From: Candidatus Peregrinibacteria bacterium
Lineage (GTDB): Bacteria; Patescibacteriota; Gracilibacteria; UBA1369
Reading direction: 5' to 3'
Length of the DNA: 11,520 nucleotides
Assembly: GCA_014728765.1 (NCBI GenBank)
Contig: WJLA01000001.1
Coordinates: 1-11,520, forward strand
Shown: one piece after another, positions 1-7,024 of the stretch
Position numbering within the stretch: position 1 is the first letter of the stretch
Layout: each line of letters starts with the position of its first letter
Made by a program: the position numbers and the translations under genes
Notes under the pieces: model-generated
Told to the model about the DNA's origin: nothing
Database searches by the model: none
The model's input: the letters and a program-made list of their open reading frames with translations, nothing else

Positions 1-2
1 CT

Positions 3-1202
3 ATCAGAGTTACCGCCGGAAACTACGGAACATTGCTGGAAAACAGAAATAGAGAAGTTAGAAAAGCTGCATTTGAATCTGTTTATAAAGCATACCAATC
101 TCATATTAACACTTATGCGGAGGTCTTGAATTCACAAATCAAGCAACATGTTTTTTTTGCAAAGGCCAAAAAATTCAATTCGACTTTGGAGAGAGCTTTA
201 TTTTCTAATCAAATTGATCCGCAAGTTTATACAACACTAATCAAAGAAGCCCATAAAGGTTTTCCTGTTTTTTATGAATATATCGAATTCAGAAGAAAAA
301 AATTAAAATTAAAAAAAATTCAGATGTGGGATTTAAGAGTAGATCTTTTTCCTATAGATCAACTTGAATTCACATATGATCAAGCCGTTGATTTGTGTGT
401 TGATGCAGCTGCGCCCCTAGGAAAAGATTATCAAAAGACATTAAAAAAAGGTTTAACTGAAGGTTGGGTCGATAAATATGAAAACAAAGGCAAAAGATCA
501 GGTGCATTTTCAGGAGGTTGCTATGACTCTCCACCTTATATTTTAATGAATTTTACCGGATCTTTGAATGATGTATACACTCTTATGCATGAAGGTGGTC
601 ATTCAATGCATTCATATTTGGCCAAAACCAATCAACCCTATAATAAAGCGGATTATTGCATCTTTTCTGCTGAAATCGCCTCTACGGTCAATGAAAGACT
701 ATTAACTGAACATTTGCTTAAAAAATATTCTGGAAACAAACAAAAGCAAATTCTTTCCTATGAAATTGATGCAATCAGAGCGACCTTTTTCAGACAAACC
801 ATGTTTGCGGAATTTGAATTGTTAATTCATGAACAGCTTGAAAAAGGGCAGCCGATCACTCCTGATTTTCTTAATCAAGAATATCAACAAATAAACAAAA
901 AATATTACGGATCAAAGCTTTCAGAAGATCAATATATTAAATACGAATGGGCTCGTATACCTCACTTCTACTATAATTACTATGTCTATCAATATGCTAC
1001 CGGCATTGCTGCAGCGATTTATTTTGCCGAACAAATAAAAAAAGGAACAGGAGTTGATAAATACTTGAATTTCTTAAAAAGCGGAGGTGCTGACTTTCCA
1101 TTGATTCTACTCAAAAAAGCCGGTGTGGATTTTATTAAGCCTGATATTTATAAAGCAGTTGTCAAATACCTCAAAACATGCTTAGATAAGGTTAAGAAAT
1201 AA
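3..1202 (+). CDS. pepF: Oligoendopeptidase F (M3 family zinc metallopeptidase), 5'-partial
   Basis: This is the C-terminal part of a cytoplasmic zinc endopeptidase that cleaves short peptides during peptide recycling. The reading frame is open from base 3, upstream of the first possible start (TTG at 33), and the extra residues (IRVTAGNYGTLLENRNREVR) fit the family, so the gene begins outside the window. Numbering from the TTG, the M3 zinc motif HEGGHSMH begins at residue 186: H186 and H190 are metal ligands and E187 is the catalytic base. The third ligand is probably E214 in SAEIASTVNE. The Tyr-rich stretch HFYYNYYVYQYATG near residues 312-325 is typical of the PepF branch and supplies substrate-binding tyrosines and histidine. 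The frame ends at TAA only 22 bases before the next gene, so the two may be cotranscribed. Family identity is firm; substrate specificity cannot be read from sequence. Confidence 0.95.
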   Translation: MRVTAGNYGTLLENRNREVRKAAFESVYKAYQSHINTYAEVLNSQIKQHVFFAKAKKFNSTLERALFSNQIDPQVYTTLIKEAHKGFPVFYEYIEFRRKKLKLKKIQMWDLRVDLFPIDQLEFTYDQAVDLCVDAAAPLGKDYQKTLKKGLTEGWVDKYENKGKRSGAFSGGCYDSPPYILMNFTGSLNDVYTLMHEGGHSMHSYLAKTNQPYNKADYCIFSAEIASTVNERLLTEHLLKKYSGNKQKQILSYEIDAIRATFFRQTMFAEFELLIHEQLEKGQPITPDFLNQEYQQINKKYYGSKLSEDQYIKYEWARIPHFYYNYYVYQYATGIAAAIYFAEQIKKGTGVDKYLNFLKSGGADFPLILLKKAGVDFIKPDIYKAVVKYLKTCLDKVKK

Positions 1203-1221
1203 AACAAAAACTAACCTTATC
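1185..1221 (+). repeat. 10-bp inverted repeat between pepF and the SLH gene
   Basis: GATAAGGTTA at 1185-1194 is the exact reverse complement of TAACCTTATC at 1212-1221, with a 17-base A-rich loop. The left arm lies inside the last codons of pepF and the right arm ends three bases before the ATG of the SLH gene. No run of T follows, so it is not a standard intrinsic terminator. It may block or tune translation of the SLH gene, or protect the 3' end of pepF mRNA. Confidence 0.55.
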
Positions 1222-1224
1222 CAC

Positions 1225-2424
1225 ATGAAAAAATTATTTACATCTATCATTGCTGCATCTTTATTGATGACATCAACAGCTTTTGCTGTGACTGAAGAAA
1301 CATTCAAAGACTTTGATGATGTTCCGACCAATCATCCCAATTATGATGCAATTCTGTTATTAAGATATCAAGATGTTCTAGAGGGATATGAAGACAACAC
1401 TTTCCGTCCTGAAACCCCTATCAATCGTGTAGAAGCCTTAAAACTGGTATTTGAAGTTTCAGATATGAATCCTGAACAAGGTATTGCTTCAGCGGAATTC
1501 TCAGACACCCAAAAAGACGCATGGTATGCACCTTATTTAAACAAGGCGGTTTATAAAGAAATAGTGGCAGGTTATCCGGATGGATCTTTCAAACCCGCTC
1601 AAAATGTAAATTTGGTGGAGTTCCTTAAAATGTTAACTTTGGCACAAAACGTTGATTTTGAAGGAACAAGACAATCACAAACACCATATACCGATGTCAT
1701 ACCCGGTTCTTGGTATACAAAGTATATCGATTACGCCAAAACCTATGAATTAATTGATGCAGACTCTGAAAACAAAATTTACCCGGCAGAACCGATTACC
1801 AGAGCAATGGCTGCCGAAATAATTTTCAGATTTAAAAACATAGATAAAAAAATTGATCAAGGTGACTCAGAAAATGAAATAGACTCTGAATCTGAATCAA
1901 CTCTTGATGAAGAAACGAAAACTGAAATTGATGAGGGCGATTATGCCTTATTTGTAAGTCAGTCATATCGTTTCGCCATAAAATATCCGAAATACTGGTT
2001 TTTCAGAGGTCAAACTTCAGAAAACGATGGAGTTATTGCCGAATACTTATTCGGACCTGATGACTTATCTGAAAATGAAGCTCTGGTAATGATGGAACTT
2101 CTTCCGTTAAATACTGAAGTTGAAAATAACGATTCATATTTTGGAGTTGAATTTGAACGAGAAGAAAATGAAAATGGTATAGCTCTGACCAGAAAAATTG
2201 AAGAGAACAGGGTTTACAAAATTATTGGACCAAAATCACAAGAAGCCAATATGAAATACATGATTTCTTCACTAACCAATCAAGTCGAAGGTTTAGAATC
2301 ATATAATCCGGAAGAAGTTGATACTTCAGAAACTGAAAATTCAACTGATTCCGAGAGTACCGAAAACACTTCAAATTCAACTGAAGAAGGTCAAGCTGAC
2401 ACTTCAGATCCGGATGCAATATAA
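1225..2424 (+). CDS. Secreted protein with three S-layer homology (SLH) domains
   Basis: The product is predicted to be exported and held at the cell surface. Residues 1-21 are a signal peptide (MKK, hydrophobic core, cleavage after STAFA). Three SLH domains follow at about 27-80, 91-140 and 154-205; they show the usual aromatic/Gly-Tyr pattern, for example GYEDNTFRPETPINRVEA and GYPDGSFKP. SLH triplets bind secondary wall polymers in Gram-positive bacteria; what they bind here is unknown. An acidic linker rich in Glu, Ser and Asp covers about 210-240. A folded-looking domain at about 242-355 follows (SYRFAIKYPKYWFF, then alternating strands), resembling PsbP-like or lipoprotein-type beta domains, though this is only a resemblance. 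A low-complexity Ser/Thr/Glu tail fills 356-399. No Shine-Dalgarno sequence is visible before the ATG, and a hairpin sits just upstream. It is probably cotranscribed with pepF and ends before a strong terminator. Confidence 0.88.
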   Translation: MKKLFTSIIAASLLMTSTAFAVTEETFKDFDDVPTNHPNYDAILLLRYQDVLEGYEDNTFRPETPINRVEALKLVFEVSDMNPEQGIASAEFSDTQKDAWYAPYLNKAVYKEIVAGYPDGSFKPAQNVNLVEFLKMLTLAQNVDFEGTRQSQTPYTDVIPGSWYTKYIDYAKTYELIDADSENKIYPAEPITRAMAAEIIFRFKNIDKKIDQGDSENEIDSESESTLDEETKTEIDEGDYALFVSQSYRFAIKYPKYWFFRGQTSENDGVIAEYLFGPDDLSENEALVMMELLPLNTEVENNDSYFGVEFEREENENGIALTRKIEENRVYKIIGPKSQEANMKYMISSLTNQVEGLESYNPEEVDTSETENSTDSESTENTSNSTEEGQADTSDPDAI

Positions 2425-2434
2425 ATATGAGTTA

Positions 2435-2460
2435 AGCCCCGCCCCATTCGGGGCGGGGCT
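2435..2460 (+). terminator. GC-rich terminator hairpin, probably bidirectional
   Basis: AGCCCCGCCCC at 2435-2445 pairs perfectly over 11 bp with GGGGCGGGGCT at 2450-2460 around the loop ATTC. It lies 10 bases after the SLH stop codon, and ATTCTTTG follows it on the plus strand, a weak T-rich tail. It also lies downstream of the convergent minus-strand gene that ends at 2498, so it could stop transcription from both sides. Such a pure G/C stem stands out in an AT-rich region. Confidence 0.8.
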
Positions 2461-2473
2461 ATTCTTTGTGCTC

Positions 2474-2490
2474 GCGAATCGAAGATTCGC
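2474..2490 (-). repeat. 7-bp inverted repeat just downstream of the 246-aa ORF
   Basis: GCGAATC at 2474-2480 and GATTCGC at 2484-2490 form a perfect 7-bp stem with a GAA loop (TTC on the minus strand). It starts seven bases after the stop codon of the minus-strand gene at 2498. No T run follows on the minus strand, so termination by this hairpin alone is doubtful. It may act together with the larger hairpin at 2435-2460 or protect the mRNA 3' end. Confidence 0.5.
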
Positions 2491-2497
2491 TTCGCAA

Positions 2498-3238
2498 CTA
2501 GATCCTTGTTTCACAGACTGCGAGCGCCGTTTCAAAGGGGAAGCAAGCCTCGTTGTGATCGAATAACTTGCCATTCTCACATACTCGTGTTGGAACTTTT
2601 CCATCCCCAATTTTTAGCAATGAGAACTGACTCAAGTCTTCTTGTTGCGATAACTTGGCCAATTTGTTCTCGTCTTCCAAAGGCCGCAATCCAAGTACCG
2701 ACATAGCGTAGAGTGCCGGTAGCTTTGACAAGTGATTGACTTTAAGAAGTTGAATGCCATCTGCCTGATGTTCGTAGCCAAATCGAGCTAACAAGTGCTT
2801 ACAATATGCACTGTGTAGAACTTTGACCATCCCTCGCATTGTGTTTAGGCCTAGAGGCTCAGTCAATACCAAGGCCTCATCTTCAGCTATGCAATTAATC
2901 AATAAGCGCCTATGGAAAATCGACAAAACATGCCTGATATCGCCGATCATATCCAAGGTCAACATTCTTCTTTTATTCTGCCTGAGCATAGGTAGCTCGA
3001 GCGGTCTATGGAGCTGAAGTTCCGGTGAAGGCTTTCCATGACTTATATAAAGTCTGAAATCAATCGTAAAAACATCAGCCATTTCCCTGATCAAACCTTC
3101 ATTCTCAGGCTTGACCAGAAAATTCGTGACTTCGTCACGCAAACCGATCTCTCTGGTACAGCTGAAGAATGTCTGAAGCAACAAATCGATTCGGCTGAAG
3201 ATGTTTTGCACCTTGGGTATCTCTTGCTTTGTAACCAT
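2498..3238 (-). CDS. Hypothetical protein, 246 aa, GC-rich relative to neighbours
   Basis: I do not recognise this protein. The frame is open further upstream to a TTG at 3268, but the ATG at 3238 is chosen because it has the best ribosome binding site in the window (GGAGG at 3244-3248, five bases upstream); the protein begins MVTKQEIPKV. It looks soluble and mostly helical, with no signal peptide or membrane segment. Two features may help a search: a basic stretch LRQNKRRMLTLDMIGDIRHV near residues 89-108, and a C-terminal third with several short Leu-rich helices (LSKLPALYAMSVLGLRPLED). Cysteines are scattered and do not form an obvious metal site. Base composition differs from the neighbours: the line 2641-2700 has 29 G/C of 60, against 15 of 60 in 4801-4860 of the adjacent transporter. 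That and the consensus ribosome binding site suggest acquisition from another genome, which is inference. Confidence 0.75.
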   Translation of the reverse strand: MVTKQEIPKVQNIFSRIDLLLQTFFSCTREIGLRDEVTNFLVKPENEGLIREMADVFTIDFRLYISHGKPSPELQLHRPLELPMLRQNKRRMLTLDMIGDIRHVLSIFHRRLLINCIAEDEALVLTEPLGLNTMRGMVKVLHSAYCKHLLARFGYEHQADGIQLLKVNHLSKLPALYAMSVLGLRPLEDENKLAKLSQQEDLSQFSLLKIGDGKVPTRVCENGKLFDHNEACFPFETALAVCETRI

Positions 3239-3243
3239 TTTTT

Positions 3244-3248
3244 CCTCC
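3244..3248 (-). promoter_or_regulatory. Consensus Shine-Dalgarno GGAGG deciding the start at 3238
   Basis: CCTCC on the plus strand at 3244-3248 reads GGAGG on the coding strand, five bases before the ATG. It rules out the longer TTG start at 3268, inside whose frame the site would lie. Most other genes here lack any such site. Confidence 0.8.
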
Positions 3249-3300
3249 GTATTCTCGAATGGGGACAAAACTTACCAAACTGTAAACGTGTTTCAAGGAA

Positions 3301-3342
3301 CTTAGATTAAGTTATCAAATTTACGCTTAAAGTCAATCTAAG
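3301..3342 (-). repeat. 8-bp inverted repeat at the 3' end of the SLC12-like gene
   Basis: CTTAGATT at 3301-3308 is the exact reverse complement of AATCTAAG at 3335-3342, with a 26-base spacer. The right arm overlaps the stop codon of the transporter gene. The loop is long and no T run follows the stem on the minus strand, so this is at best a weak terminator or an mRNA-end structure. It occupies part of the 99-base gap before the next minus-strand gene. Confidence 0.35.
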
Positions 3343-5563
3343 CTAAAATGTCTTCATCCGAAGAGTCAGCTACGAACAAGAATGACTTATTTTGCTTCTT
3401 GGATAGAGCTGTAATGGTTTCAACTTTATTTGTGCTTACTGAAACAATGTGAATATCACTATGAGGAGCTTTTTTTAGAGTATCTTGAAATGACTTGGTA
3501 GATACATGGACTTCGCTGTCGGAAGGAAGTCTGGCTTCATATCTCAATTTTCGAAGATAATATGCCACCTGATCTTTTTTGGATGGAGTTGTACAAGTCC
3601 ATAAATGAATATTTCCTCTCCAATTTTTTGAAATTTGATATGCTGAAAGCATTGCCAAATCAAATGTCCTGTCATCATAGAATTCTTTATCAAGAGCTTT
3701 GTCCGGAATCCACACGTGTATATCTCTTTCCGACCCGAGACCAATATCTTCGTCTCTATCAAAAAGCATTACCCCAACTTTGAATTTTTCGGCGGCCTTG
3801 AATATTTTTCTTAATGAAGCTTTCGGTAACTTATCAGGTTTAAACGGCAAAAAAAGAATATTTGGATGGAAAACCTGACTACTGATCGCTTCCATTGATA
3901 CTATCACTCCTTCAGTATAATCATAGCAATCCACTACCGACGAAGATGCGAATAGTCCTTCTTTACCAAATTTTTCCACCACATAACCCAGCTCCGCCAA
4001 ATCGTCTGTAATTTCTTTTTTTGTTAAGTCTTGAGCGTCAGGTGCAGATTCATTTTTTTTAAGATCTAGACCAAGAACAGTCATCGTTCCGTTTGGATAT
4101 GCAATAGATTTAATTAAAGGAAAATTTCCCAGTAGAGTTCTGGTAAGTATAACCGGAACTAAAATATTGGGTTTCCATGTATGTTTGGTTGATTCCGGTA
4201 ATTTTTCTACTGTCTTTGCAGCCCATTCGGCAATTGCGGTAAAAAGACCTGATCTGACATCACCTTCTTTTGGCTCAAGGTTTTTGAAAACGAGAAAAAT
4301 ATATACGCCGACAAGAAAAGCAACAGCAATTAATCCTGCAATTGGATTAATTAAAAACATAAAAATAATAGATGCAAGAAAGCCAAAAAGCGGTATAAAC
4401 TTAGGAACTCTGAATGTTGGTCTGAAGCTGACAAGACCAAGAGTTAATTCTGTGTAAACCGCAATGTTTATGACAGCATATGTCAAAAGAAAAAACATCG
4501 TCAAAAGGGGAGCGATTGAGTCCAGGTTTCCAAGTAGCAAAGCAATTAATATAATCAAAAAAGAAAATATCATTGCATTACCCGGCTCTGACTTTTTGTT
4601 CAATTTGGCGAAAAAATTATTAAAAATAATAACCTTATTCTCTCCTAGTGCTTGCAAAAGTCTTGGTGCAGCAACAAAAGTGGTCAAAGCACTGGAAAAT
4701 GTCGCTGAAATAATTCCTGCGAGGATTAAAGGTGGAAAAATTGAATTGTCCACTAATGCCATTGAATTGTTTATTAACTCCTCGGAATTTGCTACTGAAG
4801 ATAACCATATTGCAATACCTATATATATGAATATTGAAGAAACTATTGCTGTTAGTAAACCTCTTGGAATTTGCTTTTTTGGATCGGATAAATCTCCTGA
4901 TAGACCGGTTCCGGCCATAATACCGGTTACGGCTGGAAAAAAGAGAGCAAAAAGAGCCCAAAAAGAGTCAGTTTGCAACGCGAAATTTTCAATCATATTA
5001 GGCGTATTTTCCCACCATGATTCACCACTTACGAAAAGAGAAACCACAGAAGAAGCGATTAAAATGAAAACTAACATTTGCGCCTTAATTGCCAAGTCCA
5101 CTTTAATGAATGTTAATGCAAGCAACACAATCAATACCAATAAGCCAACCAATATTTGACTATGTTCAGGAAAAATAAAATTCCAAGCTTCGGCGAAGCC
5201 GAAAATATAAAACACAACAGAAAAAATCTGCGCCAACACCAAGGGGATACCAACAGAGCCTCCCACTTCAAGTCCCAGTGTTTTGGATATTACTGAATAA
5301 GCTCCTCCGGCTCCGATTCTGAGAGTCGTTACGATAGAGCTTAAAGAAAGACCGGTGGCAAAAGTTACCGATGATGCAAGTAATATAATTGCAATAGCGG
5401 AAAACAAGCCCCCACTTCCCACTATATAACCTAATCTTAAGAATAAAATCACCCCGATAATACTCAGGAAAGTTGGCACAAACACACCATTGAATGAATT
5501 AAATTTAACTTTCTTGGGTTTTTTATGATGCTTATTTTTCTTCTTTTTACTAAAAAACAACAT
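3338..5563 (-). CDS. SLC12-type cation-chloride cotransporter-like permease (APC superfamily)
   Basis: This integral membrane transporter has the layout of SLC12 (Na-K-Cl or K-Cl cotransporter) proteins. A Lys/His-rich cytoplasmic start (1-20) is followed by FNSFNGVFVPTFLSIIGVI and FLRLGYIVGSGG, which match the first helix of the family. About twelve membrane segments run to about residue 430. GIMAGTGLSGDLSDPKKQIP at about 214-233 is the SLC12 signature loop (family form roughly AGANMSGDL.DP...IP). The C-terminal 280 residues are soluble and begin with HTWKPNILV (461-469), the conserved entry to the SLC12 cytosolic domain. The 741-residue length fits bacterial members and is shorter than the animal proteins. 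Ion selectivity cannot be decided from the sequence; general amino-acid permease activity is the alternative. No Shine-Dalgarno sequence is visible. A good promoter lies upstream at 5628-5655. Base composition is AT-rich like the surrounding native genes. Confidence 0.9.
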   Translation of the reverse strand: MLFFSKKKKNKHHKKPKKVKFNSFNGVFVPTFLSIIGVILFLRLGYIVGSGGLFSAIAIILLASSVTFATGLSLSSIVTTLRIGAGGAYSVISKTLGLEVGGSVGIPLVLAQIFSVVFYIFGFAEAWNFIFPEHSQILVGLLVLIVLLALTFIKVDLAIKAQMLVFILIASSVVSLFVSGESWWENTPNMIENFALQTDSFWALFALFFPAVTGIMAGTGLSGDLSDPKKQIPRGLLTAIVSSIFIYIGIAIWLSSVANSEELINNSMALVDNSIFPPLILAGIISATFSSALTTFVAAPRLLQALGENKVIIFNNFFAKLNKKSEPGNAMIFSFLIILIALLLGNLDSIAPLLTMFFLLTYAVINIAVYTELTLGLVSFRPTFRVPKFIPLFGFLASIIFMFLINPIAGLIAVAFLVGVYIFLVFKNLEPKEGDVRSGLFTAIAEWAAKTVEKLPESTKHTWKPNILVPVILTRTLLGNFPLIKSIAYPNGTMTVLGLDLKKNESAPDAQDLTKKEITDDLAELGYVVEKFGKEGLFASSSVVDCYDYTEGVIVSMEAISSQVFHPNILFLPFKPDKLPKASLRKIFKAAEKFKVGVMLFDRDEDIGLGSERDIHVWIPDKALDKEFYDDRTFDLAMLSAYQISKNWRGNIHLWTCTTPSKKDQVAYYLRKLRYEARLPSDSEVHVSTKSFQDTLKKAPHSDIHIVSVSTNKVETITALSKKQNKSFLFVADSSDEDILA

Positions 5564-5627
5564 TTACTTTTGTTTTATTCATTTCATAATATCATATTAT
5601 CAAAAAAAAATATAGGTTTGATAAGTT

Positions 5628-5655
5628 ATTATAAACTTAGTATAAAAATTGACAA
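5628..5655 (-). promoter_or_regulatory. Promoter of the SLC12-like gene, -35 shared with the divergent promoter
   Basis: On the minus strand TTGTCA (5650-5655) is followed after 16 bases by a perfect TATAAT (5628-5633). Transcription would start near 5621 and give an AT-rich leader of about 58 bases before the ATG at 5563. The -35 box overlaps by five bases with that of the plus-strand promoter. Confidence 0.7.
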
Positions 5656-5677
5656 AAAAATAAAAAAGTAGTAAAAT
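5649..5677 (+). promoter_or_regulatory. Promoter of the 152-aa hypothetical gene
   Basis: A perfect TTGACA (5649-5654) is followed by a 17-base spacer and TAAAAT (5672-5677). Predicted start of transcription is near 5684, giving a leader of about 20 bases with no Shine-Dalgarno sequence before the ATG at 5705. The -35 overlaps that of the divergent promoter. Confidence 0.7.
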
Positions 5678-5704
5678 AATAAAATATCTTTAACAAAAAC
5701 AAAT

Positions 5705-6163
5705 ATGTTCGAAAAAAGACTAATATTTCAAGAAAAGCCCTCAAGAGTAAATGAGCAAGCTTCAGAGTCTAATGAAAAAGCTGAAAAACTTGATCCAATC
5801 GAAGTTAAAAAAGACCTTAAACTAACTCTGTCTATTGCTAAGCAAAAAGAAAGACAAGACAAAGTGAGTGAAATCATGGATTTGCAAGAAAAAGCCAGCA
5901 AATCAAAATTTGCCAAGGAATATTTTGAAAAGAATGGAATAGAGCCAACCAATAAAGAGGAGATTGATAAAGATCCCTCAAAACCGAAATATTACAGAGC
6001 GCAAGATGTTGAAGCTATGGAAAAAGCCTATCAAGATAATCTTGATACAATTCAATCAAGTCTTAAAGTTATTAGACAGCAACTTGGAGTTTCCAAAGAA
6101 GAATACGAAAATGAAAAGCGATCTGTACAATTTGTTGTCATCAAAAATAAGAAGGAATCATAG
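5705..6163 (+). CDS. Hypothetical charged, helical protein, 152 aa
   Basis: I do not recognise a family. The protein is dominated by Lys, Glu, Gln and Asp, with no signal peptide, membrane segment or cysteine. Residues about 33-72 (EVKKDLKLTLSIAKQKERQD and onward) look like one long amphipathic helix. A short turn with EKNGIEPTNKEEIDKDPSKP follows at about 75-94. A second helix (AQDVEAMEKAYQDNLDTIQS and onward) runs to about 128 and could pack on the first as a coiled coil. The frame is supported by a near-consensus promoter, by AT-rich codon use matching the native genes, and by stopping four bases before the convergent lipoprotein gene with no overlap. It could be a structural or scaffold protein, but that is a guess. 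Confidence 0.75.
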   Translation: MFEKRLIFQEKPSRVNEQASESNEKAEKLDPIEVKKDLKLTLSIAKQKERQDKVSEIMDLQEKASKSKFAKEYFEKNGIEPTNKEEIDKDPSKPKYYRAQDVEAMEKAYQDNLDTIQSSLKVIRQQLGVSKEEYENEKRSVQFVVIKNKKES

Positions 6164-6178
6164 TAGCCTAAAAGCTAC
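6163..6178. repeat. Small hairpin across two convergent stop codons
   Basis: GTAGC (6163-6167) pairs with GCTAC (6174-6178) around CTAAAA. The stem touches the stop codon of the plus-strand gene and contains that of the minus-strand lipoprotein gene. With only 5 bp and no flanking T run it is a weak candidate for a bidirectional terminator, but nothing else separates these two convergent genes. Confidence 0.3.
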
Positions 6179-6539
6179 ATACTGGAACACAAACTTCTAT
6201 ACAGATTTCAGCACTTTCGTCATGTCTGCAAGCTGACGCGCAATCATTAAAATTGCCGGAATTTTGACTGCACCAGCTTTCTGAAACACTTTCACATTCA
6301 TTAAACTCTTCAAGCCAAGTTCCTCCTTCAGCTTCACATTGATCTATTAATTCATCAGATGGAGTCACAGAAACTGAAGCAACTACATCCTCATCTTTCT
6401 CAACAATAGTTACAGAACCTGTTAATTCTGTGGAACCATTACTTTTTTCTGCATTTTCATGTTTTGATGTGTCAACTTGATTGCAACCGGCAAATAAGAT
6501 AGCCAGTGTTATCAATGTAGAGAATAAAAAATGTTTCAT
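6168..6539 (-). CDS. Small cysteine-rich lipoprotein, 123 aa
   Basis: Residues 1-18 are a lipoprotein signal peptide and LFAGC (15-19) is a good lipobox, so C19 should be lipidated and anchor the protein to the outer face of the membrane. A Ser/Thr/Glu-rich linker spans about 20-55. The C-terminal half holds eight cysteines in spacing that suggests disulfides: CEAEGGTWLEEFNEC, SWC, NDCASAC, EICIEVCVPVC, ending SF. I associate this domain with CPR-type genomes from memory, without a named family. The function is unknown; an extracytoplasmic binding or inhibitor module is possible. The start is the ATG at 6539; no Shine-Dalgarno sequence is visible. The gene lies 15 bases downstream of the stop of the Nudix remnant, so it may share that transcript. 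Confidence 0.85.
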   Translation of the reverse strand: MKHFLFSTLITLAILFAGCNQVDTSKHENAEKSNGSTELTGSVTIVEKDEDVVASVSVTPSDELIDQCEAEGGTWLEEFNECESVSESWCSQNSGNFNDCASACRHDESAEICIEVCVPVCSF

Positions 6540-6554
6540 AATGTTAAGGTAAAT

Positions 6555-6920
6555 TTACGTTATTATTTCATGATCTAATTTAAAGTCAAGAATCTGATCA
6601 TTTTTATCAAACTCAAAAAATCCTCTCACAAATTTATTTTTCAAAACATGAGGAAGCCAGTATTTATCATCAGGCCACATCGAAGAAAAAGGTATCTTAT
6701 CAATTTTAAACCATTTAGGAGCCATTTCTTCTGTCTCTACCGGTATATTTTTCCATTTCTCAACAATAAAAACATGCATTAATTCGTCTAACTCTGGTTG
6801 TTGTTTAAAATAAAATTCAATTTCAGCAACCTTTTTCAGATCATCAATTTTCACCATTATTTCCTCAAAAGCTTCTCTTTTAGCCGCATCAAATAATATA
6901 CGATTTATGAATGAAAACAA
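6555..6920 (-). pseudogene. 5'-truncated Nudix hydrolase (MutT/MTH1-like) remnant
   Basis: The frame encodes the second half of an 8-oxo-dGTP diphosphatase-like Nudix protein. DAAKREAFEEIMVKI, whose first base is at 6890, is the C-terminal half of the Nudix box (family form GX5EX7REUXEEXGU). It is followed by EIEFYFKQQPELDELMHVFI and PKWFKIDKIPFSSMWPDDKY, which resemble the MTH1 group. The N-terminal strands and the GG.VE.GE half of the box are absent: the frame upstream runs through unrelated sequence to a TGA near 7014 without an ATG, and I found no missing half in the other two frames of that spacer. The expected Gly after REAFEE is also replaced (IMVK). Magnesium binding needs the whole box, so activity is unlikely. 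The TTG at 6920 is only the first possible start. A reassigned short protein cannot be excluded. Confidence 0.7.
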
Positions 6921-7024
6921 ATATGATTCAAATGAAAGTGGAGAGTATACAGCTTTTTTAAAAGGCTCACACGCCAGATTATATAGATATATTACAAGGG
7001 TGCTTTTAAAAGATCAAAAAAAAC

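Noticed and set aside
3239..3268. Longer TTG start for the 246-residue protein
   Set aside because: A consensus GGAGG five bases before the ATG at 3238 marks the true start.
4464..5159. Long plus-strand frame of 231 codons antisense to the SLC12-like gene
   Set aside because: It is the complement of well-conserved membrane segments, shows no family resemblance, and has no promoter or ribosome binding site.
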